From contig NZ_OZ209244.1 in NCBI RefSeq assembly GCF_964642095.1, forward strand, positions 682,001 through 746,000: 64,000 bases of DNA. Direction: 5' to 3'. Shown here piece by piece: positions 42,399-51,063 of the stretch. The stretch is from Fretibacterium fastidiosum. GTDB taxonomy: Bacteria > Synergistota > Synergistia > Synergistales > Aminobacteriaceae. The translations under genes and the position numbers were made by a program. The notes under the pieces are model-generated. The model worked only from the letters and a program-made list of their open reading frames with translations. It made no database searches and was not told the origin of the DNA. Positions within the stretch are counted from its first letter, which is position 1. Each line of letters starts with the position of its first letter.

Positions 42399-43201
42399 GG
42401 CCGTATCGCCGTGATGAGCGCACTGGCGGAGAGCCCCGCAAGGGCCGCCTCGTCCTCCGCGCTCAGGCTTCCCGCCTCCTGTCGAACGACATCCGCATTG
42501 ATCTCATGGGGTTTCGTCGGCCTGACGCTGACCTGAACGAACCCTGCCACCTCAAGTTTTCGCCGATACTCTTCCGACGGAAGAGCACCGGCGATTCACC
42601 CGCTCCAGGCCGTCTTGCTCCTGCGCAGCATCTCCGGAACGGGGCGCAGCAACACGACGTCCGAAACACAGAAGCGGCCGCCGGGCGCCAGCACCCGAAA
42701 CGCCTCGCCAAACACCGCGTCCTTATCCGGGGAGAGGTTGATCACGCAGTTGGAGAGCAGCACGTCCACCCCGCCATCGAAGAGCGGGAGCGTCTCGATG
42801 TGGCCCTTCAGGAGCGTGACGTTCCTCAGGCCCAGCTTCGCGAGGTTCTTTCGGGCGCGGGCCAGCATGGCGGGGGTCATGTCCAGGCCATAGACATGGC
42901 CCGACGGCCCCACGTCCCGGGCTGCCAGGATCAGATCCAGCCCTGCGCCGCACCCCAGGTCCAACACGCGCTCCCCCGGCTTGAGGAGCGCCGCGCGGAC
43001 GGGGTCCCCGCACCCGAAGGACTGCTCCGCCGCTTCCCCCGTCCCTGCGAGGTCCGCAGCACGGTAGTTGCCCTGAGTCATGTCCGTGACGGCGTCGGGG
43101 TCCGTGCAGCACCCCGCTTCCCGTCCCTCGATGGCCGCGCTGTACGCCGCGCGCACCGCCTCCCGAATGTCCTCCACAGCAGCCCCTCCGTCCTTCCTCA
43201 T
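42395..43201 (-). CDS. arsM: ArsM-family arsenite methyltransferase, probable selenoprotein (in-frame UGA at codon 202)
   Basis: An S-adenosylmethionine-dependent methyltransferase of 268 codons. The SAM motif is LDLGCGAGLDLIL. ArsM features are the GCC pair near residue 30, SFGCGDPV and LSNCVINLSPDK with a metal-binding Cys. At 42596-42598 an in-frame TGA replaces the second arsenic-binding cysteine of the WxGCIAGA motif (AWSG-TGA-IAGALP). The same frame continues for 66 conserved codons (EEYRRKLEVAGFVQVSV) to TAG at 42395. A SECIS-like hairpin follows the TGA. If the UGA stops translation the protein ends at residue 201. The ATG at 43201 has AGGAG; a GTG at 43177 is an alternative. Confidence 0.85.
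42560..42594 (-). promoter_or_regulatory. Bacterial SECIS-like stem-loop directly after the UGA
   Basis: On the minus strand, nucleotides 2-17 after the TGA pair with nucleotides 21-36, giving a 16-bp helix with two G-U pairs. The three-base loop is GTC at nucleotides 18-20. The loop distance, the G at the first loop position and the lack of a T-tract fit a bacterial selenocysteine insertion element rather than a terminator. Confidence 0.78.
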
Positions 43202-43321
43202 GGGCCCGCTCCTCAGGGCGGCCCCTACGCCTCCTGCCACCTGCAGTATAGCACCAATGGAATACCCCATCGCGTTATGAGACACCGTCAGGAAGGAGGG
43301 CATCAGGGAAACCACTCCCCC

Positions 43322-45415
43322 TTACTTCTCCTTCTTCTTCTCATCATCCAAAGAAAAAACCGTCGGGACCCCGTTTTCCATTTGCACGCCCGAGGCCGTC
43401 GAATAATAGACGTTCTGCCTGTAGTCGGTCATGGTGAACATAAAGGCATAAAACCCGTCGGGAAGCACCGTCTCCTTGAACTTGGACCCCTTGCCGATCG
43501 TGAGCGTATCGCCCTCGCACGCAACCAGCTCGTCTTTTTCGAGGTCCAGCTTATGCAGGACCAGCGTGATCTCGTCGCCCTCGACCAGCAGACGCTCCCC
43601 CCTGCCGGGGGGGCCCCCCTCCTCATCCGGTCTGGCGGTGAGCATCCGGAACGCCTTCGTGTCGAAATCGTAGGCCACCGTGAGGTTGTAAGGCTTGCCC
43701 TTCATCAGAAAGGGGACCTCATAAAGGACGTAGTCGTCCGTCACCGAGAGGACGGACATCGCGGCCAAATGCCCGTCGAGGCTGCCCCAGACCCCCCGAA
43801 AGTTATCCATGAAACGCCCCGCGTCCCAATCCGCGGAAAGATCGGAATCCTCGCCCAGAAGCACGGACGGGGTCCCCTCGTCGTCGCATAGCGCGAGGAT
43901 AAAGGTGACGCGATCCAGCAGGGCCGCCTTCCCGGCCCCGAGGTTGAGACACGCGTAGGTCTCGCCGTCCTGCTCGACGTACTCGACCGGGTGGTCGTCC
44001 AAATTCATGCCGGAGGTCTCGGCGAAGTTGAGACCTGCGGCCAGCGCGGCGGCGTCCCAACGCCCCAGCGAGGGGAGATGGAGCCCCTGGGCCAACGCGG
44101 AGGCGTCCCAGGGCGAGGCCGAATGCCCCGGCCGATCTGCGCTCACCGGCCCCTCCGATTCCGCGTCGAGGGAGTTCAAAAAATCGGCGACATCTTGAAC
44201 GAACTGCACCGCCTTGTCTGAAAAATCCCCCCGCAGCAGGGGCTCGTAAAGGTAATAGAGCCCCCGCATCCCCGACGCCAAAGCGGAGTCCTCAAACCGG
44301 TCGTAGGCGTCGGGCTCCGGAGCGGAGGGAATAAAGACGGAAATTCCGTTCGATCCCTTTCGGTAGGCCCCCTTCACCTGATAGACCACACTCTCCCGGA
44401 CGGCCTCGATCACCGCCTCGGCAGCCTCCGGAAAGAGGTGCGCGTTCCTGGAGGCCAGGCTCGCCAGATCCACCATCCCGGCGCTGTAGCTCTCGGCGCT
44501 CTTCGCCCCCCGGGCGAATGCGGCGTAAAACGCGGAGGGGTCCTCCAGGACCGAGGTCATCCCCATAGCCCCAAGGCAGGACACCGCCAGGTTCAAGTCG
44601 TCGGCCTTCTGAAGATCGATCATGGACAGCGTGACGTTTTTCTCCAGCCCATGCTCCCGGCACCCTTCATAATACGAGTCACAGATGACGCGCCCAAGCT
44701 CCGCGGCACGCATCGCCGTGTTCGCGGAAAGGGCCGACAGCCAGCCGTCGTACTTCCACCCACAGCCCGGCTCCGTCTCCTCCGAGGCCACAAGATACCC
44801 CGCGTAAGGCGCACAGACGCCGACCATCTCCAGCGTCGCCATCAAACAGGCGTCGATCCCGATCAGCTCGAACGGCTTTTTATCCGGCTCGTCGCCGTAG
44901 ACCGCCTCCAGCGCCTCCCTCAGCTCCCCAAAGGACAAGGCGTCGCCGCCGTGCGTTTCGTCGTAACAAAGCCCTCCGCTGCTTCCCCCGCCGTGGTCCC
45001 ACAGGATCAGCACCTTGTGATCGGCAGGATAGTTCTTCTCGCAGAATCGCAGAAAATCCCTCAGGGTCTCAGGGGCGCCCATGTTCGCCCGCCCCGCCTT
45101 GCCGACGACGCCGATCTCATCCCCGGAACGCTCCAGACGGCACGGACCGGAGGCGTCCACAAGCTCGTTGTCCCACGTTTTGGAGCCGCCGGCCTGCACG
45201 ACCACCTTCACGTTGTCGGGCAGGGCGACCTCCAGCGTCTCCGCAAGGTCACCCGTCGCAAACCCGTTTTCCGACTCCAGGTCGGACCCGCAGAGGTACC
45301 AATAGACCGCCCAGGTCTCCTTTGCCTTTGCGGCCGGCGCGGCGTGCAAAACAGGACAACCCCAAAACGCCAACATCGCGCAGAACAGAAAAAAACGTGC
45401 CGAAGCCCGCCTCAT
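43322..45415 (-). CDS. Exported clostripain-family (C11) cysteine protease
   Basis: 697 residues with a signal peptide (ARFFLFCAMLAFWGCPVLHA). The catalytic dyad is visible: His in KVLILWDHGGGSSGG (about 142) and Cys in ELIGIDACLMATLEM (about 190). VASEETEPGCGW is a further family motif. C11 proteases cleave after Arg or Lys. The C-terminal 300 residues form an unassigned beta-rich region. It is preceded 49 bp upstream on the same strand by a small exported protein gene, probably co-transcribed. Confidence 0.9.
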   Translation of the reverse strand: MRRASARFFLFCAMLAFWGCPVLHAAPAAKAKETWAVYWYLCGSDLESENGFATGDLAETLEVALPDNVKVVVQAGGSKTWDNELVDASGPCRLERSGDEIGVVGKAGRANMGAPETLRDFLRFCEKNYPADHKVLILWDHGGGSSGGLCYDETHGGDALSFGELREALEAVYGDEPDKKPFELIGIDACLMATLEMVGVCAPYAGYLVASEETEPGCGWKYDGWLSALSANTAMRAAELGRVICDSYYEGCREHGLEKNVTLSMIDLQKADDLNLAVSCLGAMGMTSVLEDPSAFYAAFARGAKSAESYSAGMVDLASLASRNAHLFPEAAEAVIEAVRESVVYQVKGAYRKGSNGISVFIPSAPEPDAYDRFEDSALASGMRGLYYLYEPLLRGDFSDKAVQFVQDVADFLNSLDAESEGPVSADRPGHSASPWDASALAQGLHLPSLGRWDAAALAAGLNFAETSGMNLDDHPVEYVEQDGETYACLNLGAGKAALLDRVTFILALCDDEGTPSVLLGEDSDLSADWDAGRFMDNFRGVWGSLDGHLAAMSVLSVTDDYVLYEVPFLMKGKPYNLTVAYDFDTKAFRMLTARPDEEGGPPGRGERLLVEGDEITLVLHKLDLEKDELVACEGDTLTIGKGSKFKETVLPDGFYAFMFTMTDYRQNVYYSTASGVQMENGVPTVFSLDDEKKKEK

Positions 45416-45464
45416 GACTTATCCCTCATCCGGCTCCAACCCCTCCCCGAACGACCCCGGCAGG

Positions 45465-45908
45465 TCAATCCAGACCTCGAATAGAACGGACGATGGATTC
45501 AAAAGCCTGATGCTGACCGATGAGCGTGACCATGGAGACAAACGTTTCGTCGCCCATGACGATCCCGCGGCAGGACAATCCATCCTTGTCCGTGAAGGAA
45601 AACCGATACCCGCCCCCCGATGGCTCCGGCTTATCGGCCCCCACCTCCTGGGCAACCCGTTCCGCAAACTCCGAAACGGACACCCCCGGCTCGTCGATCC
45701 CCGTCAGCATGACGGCCGCATCCTCATCCGGGGCCGTCATGCTCACGGTAGCGTTTTCCTCGTCCTCCTCGACCTCCCAGCCCTCCGGGACATCGACGGC
45801 ACAGCGGATCGAGGGAAAACGCCTCTCCGCAGCAGACGCCGTCATCCCCCAAAACGCCCAAATCCCCAACAAAAACGCGAAAACGACAAGAATAAACGAT
45901 CGCCGCAC
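45465..45908 (-). CDS. Small exported protein of unknown function (PsbP/DUF1795-like)
   Basis: 147 residues from a GTG at 45908 with AGGAGG eight bases upstream. The start of the protein is a signal peptide (RRSFILVVFAFLLGIWAFWG, cleaved near TASAAE). The mature part (RFPSIRCAVDVPEGWEVEEDEENATV onward) resembles the PsbP-like fold of lipoproteins that carry a VPEGW segment; this is a weak assignment. An ATG at 45968 would add a charged stretch before the signal peptide. It is probably in an operon with the clostripain-like protease. Confidence 0.75.
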   Translation of the reverse strand: MRRSFILVVFAFLLGIWAFWGMTASAAERRFPSIRCAVDVPEGWEVEEDEENATVSMTAPDEDAAVMLTGIDEPGVSVSEFAERVAQEVGADKPEPSGGGYRFSFTDKDGLSCRGIVMGDETFVSMVTLIGQHQAFESIVRSIRGLD

Positions 45909-46202
45909 CCCAAAAACCTCCTCGCAAAACGCCTTCTCGCGCCGTCCTTCTTCAGGTCGGAGCACCATAACCTCATCACAACCCCTCAGTTCCCCCTTCG
46001 GGGCAGCCCTCCTTACATAAGCAGACTGCCAGCGAACGCAGTGAGCTGTGCCCCGGAAACGGGGCATACTGTGCAGGTCGCTTAGGATCAGGGGGGCAAA
46101 AAAACGGACGCCAACGCCTCCCCTGAAAGGGGGGCCTGAAGCGCGCCTCTCTTTTCGCCCGGCCCGTCCGCCGTCATCGTCCCGTCCCGCGGGGCGCGCC
46201 CC
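45909..46202. repeat. Gene-free spacer with repeat remnants
   Basis: No gene is seen. TGCCCCGGAAACGGGGCATA (46049-46068) is a hairpin. The sequence continuing from it resembles the inner part of the IS605-like element ends at 37811-37840. CGCCTCCCCTGAAAGGGG (46107-46124) and the nearby GCGCGCCTCTC resemble the dispersed repeat at 27040-27085 and 57388-57460. Confidence 0.5.
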
Positions 46203-47390
46203 CTACGCCTCCTGCCACGTCAGCGCCAGCTCCGCAAAGGTCCCGGCCCCCGTCCAGAGCACGTCCTCGTTGACGGTGAACTTCGGGTGGTGGTGGGGGA
46301 AGTCCAGTCCGCCGCCGAGGGTTGAGGGGTGCGAGAAGAACACGCCCGGAACCCTCTCCATGTAGAAGGCCATGTCCTCGCTCACCATGGCCGGCTCGTC
46401 GATGGGGCGCACGTGTTCCGGCCCCACGACCGCGCCCGCGGCGCGGACGAGCTTTTCCGTCATGTCGGGGTCGCAGACCACGGGGGGCGGCCCATAGGTG
46501 AAGGCGACCCTGGCGCTGCCGCGCATGGCCGCAGCGACGCCCTCGGCGATGGTCCGGATGCGGTCCTGCAGCGAGCTGCGCGTCTCCTTTGAGAGGGAGC
46601 GGATGGTGCCCTTCATCGTGCAGGAGTCGGGGATGACGTTTGGGGCGGACCCCGCCTGGAAGCTCCCCACGGTCAGCACGGCGGGGGCCAGGGGCGGCGT
46701 CTCCCGGCTGATGACGGTCTGGAGAGTAGCATAGACCTGGCAGGCGATGGAGATGGGGTCCACCGAGCGGTCCGGCTGGGCCCCGTGGCCGCCCTTCCCG
46801 CTCACATCGATGGTGAAGGTGTCCGCCGCGGCCATGACGGCTCCCGGCCTGAAGCCGATCTCTCCCGCATCGGCGCCGTTCCACAGGCTGCCCGTGTGCA
46901 GTCCGGCGATGGCGTCCACGCCCTCGAGGACGCCGTCCTGGATCATGGCCATGGCCCCCATCCCGATCTCCTCCGCCGGCTGGAAGATCAGCTTCACGGC
47001 GCCCTGAAGGTCCTCCCGATGCCGCCCCAGCAGGACGGCCGCCCCCAGCAGCATGGCCGTGTGCGCGTCGTGCCCACAGGCGTGCATCCGCCCGGGGTGC
47101 GCGGACGCGAAGGGCAGCCCCGTCTCCTCGGAGACGGGCAGGGCGTCCATATCCGCGCGCAGCGCCAGCGTGCGCCCGGGTCGGGCGCCCCGAATCACCG
47201 CGGTGACGCCGCTCCTCCCGACCCCCGTCCGGACCTCCACGGCGCCCGCCTCGTTCAGCCGCTCGGCAACGAAGGCCGCCGTGCCCCCGGTGTCGAACCC
47301 AACCTCCGGATGAAGGTGGATGTGGCGACGCCAGCCCACCATCTCCCCGTTCAGCTCCCGCGCCTCATCCCGCACGCTCACGCCCTTCAT
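46203..47390 (-). CDS. M20D-family amidohydrolase (N-acyl-amino-acid hydrolase type)
   Basis: 395 residues. It starts with RRHIHLHPEVGFDT and has the metal-site motifs ALRADMDALP, MHACGHDAHTAMLLGAA, FQPAEEIGMGA and GLHTG, and the C-terminal FPHHHPKFTVNE. This pattern is that of hippurate/N-acetyl-amino-acid hydrolases. GGAGGGTATGCG precedes the ATG. It is distinct from the M20 protein at 2195, with little similarity outside motifs. It is a stand-alone gene, probably cytoplasmic. Confidence 0.93.
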   Translation of the reverse strand: MKGVSVRDEARELNGEMVGWRRHIHLHPEVGFDTGGTAAFVAERLNEAGAVEVRTGVGRSGVTAVIRGARPGRTLALRADMDALPVSEETGLPFASAHPGRMHACGHDAHTAMLLGAAVLLGRHREDLQGAVKLIFQPAEEIGMGAMAMIQDGVLEGVDAIAGLHTGSLWNGADAGEIGFRPGAVMAAADTFTIDVSGKGGHGAQPDRSVDPISIACQVYATLQTVISRETPPLAPAVLTVGSFQAGSAPNVIPDSCTMKGTIRSLSKETRSSLQDRIRTIAEGVAAAMRGSARVAFTYGPPPVVCDPDMTEKLVRAAGAVVGPEHVRPIDEPAMVSEDMAFYMERVPGVFFSHPSTLGGGLDFPHHHPKFTVNEDVLWTGAGTFAELALTWQEA

Positions 47391-47594
47391 CGCATACCCT
47401 CCGCCTTTCGCACGATTTCAAATGGATTCCATTCTATATCATCCGGAGCAGATTGCCTCCCGCGTTCTATTGTATCTTGCGCGAATATGTTATAAAATTG
47501 TACATCCTGCAAAGGTGGCATGGCTCGTTTCGTAACGTTTTACGAAAGCGCCGGTCGCGTTCGGCTGCAGGCTCTGCAAAAGGGGGTGGAAATC

Positions 47595-47933
47595 ATGAGC
47601 GACTGTATTTTCTGCAAGATCGCAGGCGGCGAGATACCGACGGACTTCGTCTATCGGGACGAGGACGTCGTGGTCTTTCGTGATGTTGCACCCCAGGCTC
47701 CAACGCATCTCCTGGTGATCCCAAGGTGTCACGTAGCATCTTCGGCCGAGGTGAAGGATTCGGCCGTCTGGGGCGCCCTGATGGGCGCCGCTGTGAAGGT
47801 CGCGCTCTCGCTTGGCCTTGAGAAGGATGGCTATCGCATGGTCATCAACACGGGAGAAGGAAGCGGTCAGACGGTACCTCACCTTCACATTCATCTGCTG
47901 TCGGGACGCAATTTCGGCTGGCCTCCGGGCTAG
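47595..47933 (+). CDS. HIT-family nucleotide-binding hydrolase (Hint type)
   Basis: 112 residues. It starts MSDCIFCKIAGGEIPTDFVY, with the Zn-type Cys pair, and has the histidine triad HLHIHLL and the C-terminal GRNFGWPPG. These proteins hydrolyse purine nucleotide phosphoramidates. The ATG at 47595 fits the family start; an upstream extension is unsupported. It is followed 28 bp later by rpsU, so both may share a transcript. Confidence 0.93.
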   Translation: MSDCIFCKIAGGEIPTDFVYRDEDVVVFRDVAPQAPTHLLVIPRCHVASSAEVKDSAVWGALMGAAVKVALSLGLEKDGYRMVINTGEGSGQTVPHLHIHLLSGRNFGWPPG

Positions 47934-47961
47934 TCGGAGAAGAGGAAGGGGGGATCTGTTC

Positions 47962-48159
47962 ATGACGACTGTCACCCGCAAAGAAGGAGAGAACATTGAG
48001 GATACGCTGAGGCGCTTCAAAAAGGAAGTGGCCAAGGTGGGGACGCTGCGCGAGGCCCGCAAGCGCGAGCACTACGAGAAGCCCAGCGACGCCAAGAAAC
48101 TCAAGCGCGCTGAGGCGGCGCGGAAGCGCAAGAGCATGAGGCGCAGGAACGCAGGTTAG
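47962..48159 (+). CDS. rpsU: 30S ribosomal protein S21
   Basis: 65 residues, strongly basic. It has the S21 pattern VTRKEGENIEDTLRRFKKEV followed by ARKREHYEKPSDAKKLK and a Lys/Arg-rich tail. It is part of the small ribosomal subunit near the mRNA exit platform. GGGGGGATC precedes the ATG. A hairpin with a T-tract after the gene suggests partial termination before yqeY. Confidence 0.96.
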   Translation: MTTVTRKEGENIEDTLRRFKKEVAKVGTLREARKREHYEKPSDAKKLKRAEAARKRKSMRRRNAG

Positions 48160-48170
48160 TTCGCGTGTCG

Positions 48171-48198
48171 ATGGGGGCTGAGGCCCCCATTTTTCTTT
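48171..48198 (+). terminator. Intrinsic terminator between rpsU and yqeY
   Basis: ATGGGGGC (48171-48178) pairs with GCCCCCAT (48183-48190), followed by TTTTTCTTTT overlapping the last stem bases. Strong stem and T-run. Confidence 0.85.
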
Positions 48199-48220
48199 TC
48201 GCGAAAGGAGGGTGATCGCG

Positions 48221-48673
48221 ATGAAGCTGACGGATCGGATCGCGGCCGACCTGATGGCCGCCATGAAGGCGAGGGAGGAGAGGCGCCTCTCCTCCCTGCG
48301 GATGCTGAAGACGGAGCTGCAGAAGCTCGCGGCCGACAAGGGGCGCGGCGCGGAGATCGCGGACGAGGACGTGCACACGGTGATCCGACGCCTGATCAAG
48401 CAGCGCAAAGAGGCCGCGGAGCAGTACGCTGCCGGCGGGGCGCGGGACCGGGCGGAGGCGGAGCTGGCGGAGGCGGCGGTCCTGGAGCCCTACCTCCCGG
48501 CCCAGCTGGAGGACGCAGCCCTGGACGAGATGGTGCGTCAGGCCGCCCAGGACACGGGGGCCTCCGGGCCCCGCGACATGGGCAGGCTCATGAAGGCCGT
48601 GCTGGCCCTGGCGGCGGGCCGCGCCGACGGCGCGCGCGTCAAGGACCGCGTCACGGCATACCTGAACCGTTAA
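48221..48673 (+). CDS. GatB/YqeY-domain protein
   Basis: 150 residues. The YqeY pattern is LTDRIAADLMAAMKAREERRLSSLRML at the N-terminus, RRLIKQRKEAAEQY in the middle and LEPYLPAQL, followed by the DMGRLMKAVLALAAGRADG region. It is related to the tail domain of the GatB amidotransferase that recognises tRNA; its precise function is unclear. AAAGGAGG precedes the ATG. The HIT-rpsU-yqeY order is common. Confidence 0.93.
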   Translation: MKLTDRIAADLMAAMKAREERRLSSLRMLKTELQKLAADKGRGAEIADEDVHTVIRRLIKQRKEAAEQYAAGGARDRAEAELAEAAVLEPYLPAQLEDAALDEMVRQAAQDTGASGPRDMGRLMKAVLALAAGRADGARVKDRVTAYLNR

Positions 48674-48703
48674 GGGGGCCGCAGTCAGCCCCCACCCGTT
48701 TCG

Positions 48704-49750
48704 TCAGGAGGCGCCCCAGGGCGCCTCCTTCATTTTGTAGCTTCTCGCTATTTTAAGGGATAGCCCTATCTGTAGTTTCCCTGCGATGAGGTAAATCATT
48801 GAGATGAGGTTCTCCCTGCTCCTGCAGCCCCTGGCCCTCGCCTTACAGGCTTGGATCAAACTGTTGATTCCCTCAAGAATGCCGTTGTTGATACGGGACT
48901 CAAACCACTGAAGGACTCCATCCCAATGATGCTTGATCGTGCGCGCTGCTCCAACCATCGCATTTAGACGACTGTGCGTAGCCCAGAAATACCATCGCTT
49001 CAGTAACAGCTCCCCTTCTTCTCAAAGGCGAAATCTCCTGAAAATATCCTGGAAACCCAGCTTCATCTGACAGGCACGCGCGGTCTTCCGATTATGCTTC
49101 CTCAGACTCAGTTCCCCCAGCCAGGCCTTTTGCTTCTCCGTCAGGGTTTGAGGGTTCTTCAGCCAAAGATAACGGGTGTGCGCCAGGCTCGGGTCCTCCT
49201 TGCGCTCCTCGCGACGGACGCTGTCTACTGCATCGTTCACCACCTTCACGACATGAAATTTGTCGAACGTCAGCTTCGCACCCGGGAAGTGTTCTCGCGC
49301 CCCTTTGATGAAGGCTTGCGACATGTCACAACACATCCGCTCGATGTTTTCGCCTCGGCCGCCGTGTTTCTCGAGAAATGTCTTGAATCGCCCCAAAGTG
49401 CTCGAGTCCTTACCCTCTGTGGCGAAGATGACCTTTGACGTATCCAGGTCCACGAAGACCGACACGTAATCGTGCCCTCGCTTGCTCGCGGTCTCGTCGA
49501 ATCCGACATTGCGGACCCCTGACAGATCCCTCCGCTCGAGGGCCTGTTCCGTGTAATGCCTGATCACGCGCCAGAGGCGTGTGTCGTGCATGTTCAGCTC
49601 CTTCGCCAGGGTCTTGATGGGCATGGCAGGAGCCAGGGAGAGGACCAACGCCTCGAAAAGCAAAGTAAACCCGCTGCCCTCGCGCGCCCAGGGGACGGGG
49701 ACCAGGCAGACGCCACAGGAGTCGCAGTGGACCCTTGGGACTTTGGCCAT
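48704..49750 (-). pseudogene. Degenerate ISL3-family transposase
   Basis: The minus-strand translation covers most of an ISL3 transposase. A zinc-finger remnant VHCDSCGVCLVP is followed by a helix-turn-helix region (PIKTLAKELNMHDTRLWRVI), the DDE core (GFDETASKRGHDYVSVFVDLD, CDMSQAFIKGAREHFPGAKLTFDKFHVVK) and the late motif ESRINNGILEGINSLIQACKA. The first 60 or so residues are missing. An in-frame TGA at 49022-49024 splits it before EEGELLLKRWYFW. Its C-terminus runs through the yqeY terminator. It is non-functional and marks the left edge of the low-GC island. Confidence 0.88.
48707..48733 (+). terminator. Intrinsic terminator of yqeY
   Basis: GGAGGCGCC (48707-48715) and GGCGCCTCC (48720-48728) form the stem, followed by TTCATTTT. 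The same bases encode the last residues of the transposase remnant on the other strand. Confidence 0.82.
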
Positions 49751-49926
49751 TTTTGAGTGAACACACCCTAGTACAGCAGGTTTTCCACTTCGTCAATGAT
49801 GGTGATGTCCACCGCCGTGGCGTCTTCAACACGAAACGTCATCATCACGTGTCTACTCTTCTGTTGTGGATGTCCTTCAAGTACAGAAAATTATCAAACA
49901 TCGCCGCCTGCAAGTTTGAAATTTCC
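49751..49926. other. Spacer between the ISL3 remnant and the HEPN gene
   Basis: There is no complete gene. On the minus strand a 40-codon open stretch ends MMTFRVEDATAVDITIID region and ENLLY-stop. It may be the tail of a lost small gene downstream of the two-gene island operon. I cannot assign it. Confidence 0.4.
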
Positions 49927-51063
49927 TCACGATGCGTTCAATAACTTCCCGGTTTGTGCTGCTGAGCAACATTCGCCGTGAGCAAGGAGATTACGACAGG
50001 TGCGCAACAAAGCAATGCGGGACCTTATCTCAGGGGCGGGTATCTCCAGCATATGATTAATGATCATGTGATTGAGCTGCCCCAACTCAATGTCACATAG
50101 ATCATCAATGGCTTCGTTACTACCGTTGCCATATCCTCGTTGCTCAGGATGTTTTGCAAGCGCCGCCGCTATTTCAGCATGCCATTGCCGGACGATCTCT
50201 ACGCGCTCAAGCTCAATAACAGGGAAAAGTACTTGAACCTGCGCACTCCAAAGACGCTTCTTAAGTGTAAGATTATTTCTGTTACGAAGGAGAGCAAAGG
50301 CGTGCTGTGCTCCTTCGCCGCGGCGTACAAAATCAGGCTCCTTTGCGATACGGCTTAATACATCCAGAGGTTCTTCGTTCATAAAATTTGTTTCAAGAAT
50401 CATCCGTTCAGCAACTTCCGCATCCGTCTCGCACAGGTTTGATACCATCGCAGCGATATAACTTTTCCACTGGGCAGTAAGTTCTTTCTGTTCATCAAGC
50501 AGAAAGCTGCAGAAAAGCAGCAAATTATAACTGTCCACGTATTCGCTGAAGTTGATTTTTGGTATTGAACTGTGAGCTGGAAGCCTCATATTATCCTGAA
50601 CTTCAAGGATGAATAACCCATCCACAACAGCTCCTGTGGCATAATCACTGCAGAAGTTCACCCAGTCTTTCACCTGCTCCGCATTATTGAATCCCTTCAA
50701 CCACAGGATTGTGTTTTTCAACACGCTGTTTCTCTTGATGTATTCCTGCATACTCATGCCAGAACCGACACGATACTCATTTTTTACAGATTCGGAGGCG
50801 TAGTTTCGAAGGATGAACTGGCCTGGCGCTATATCCTGAAGGTACTCATCCTTCACATCAATAGGCCTGATCAGTATATCCATCATGCTACTTCTCCGTT
50901 TAAACTCCGCATCGATAGCGCTGCGCATGGTGTGGCGCCATGGGAGATCACCAGGTACCAACAAGAGAACCGCAAATTTTGTTGATAAAAGCTCTGATGT
51001 TTTTGTCACGACGGAGTGTGGCCCGGTAATATTATTCCACCAAAATTCCTCAAAGTCTGTCAT
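49927..51063 (-). CDS. HEPN-domain protein with inactive P-loop-like N-terminal domain, partner of the large ATPase
   Basis: 378 residues. The N-terminal part (about 1-190) looks like a nucleotide-binding fold without a Walker A loop (FWWNNITGPHSVVTKTSELL, LLLVPGDLPWRHTM, ILWLKGFNNAEQVKDWVNF). The C-terminal helical part (about 260-365) ends in LLRTCRNLLAHGE, the R-N-x3-H motif (R357 to H362) of HEPN ribonuclease domains. The preceding pattern VQVLFPVIELERVEIVRQW and LGQLNHMIINH fits a HEPN four-helix bundle. The start ATG overlaps the stop of the 1766-residue ATPase gene by four bases, so the two are translationally coupled. The probable role is an RNase effector in a conflict system; this is inference. 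Confidence 0.8.
   Translation of the reverse strand: MTDFEEFWWNNITGPHSVVTKTSELLSTKFAVLLLVPGDLPWRHTMRSAIDAEFKRRSSMMDILIRPIDVKDEYLQDIAPGQFILRNYASESVKNEYRVGSGMSMQEYIKRNSVLKNTILWLKGFNNAEQVKDWVNFCSDYATGAVVDGLFILEVQDNMRLPAHSSIPKINFSEYVDSYNLLLFCSFLLDEQKELTAQWKSYIAAMVSNLCETDAEVAERMILETNFMNEEPLDVLSRIAKEPDFVRRGEGAQHAFALLRNRNNLTLKKRLWSAQVQVLFPVIELERVEIVRQWHAEIAAALAKHPEQRGYGNGSNEAIDDLCDIELGQLNHMIINHMLEIPAPEIRSRIALLRTCRNLLAHGECCSAAQTGKLLNAS

Noticed and set aside
42560..42594. Hairpin after the methyltransferase UGA as a transcription terminator
   Set aside because: No T-tract follows (AAAACTTGAGG). The frame stays open and conserved beyond it, and the loop spacing fits a SECIS element better.
49022..49024. 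In-frame TGA in the ISL3 transposase as a second selenocysteine codon
   Set aside because: No hairpin follows the TGA, the position is variable in the family, and the gene already lacks its N-terminus. A nonsense mutation explains it.
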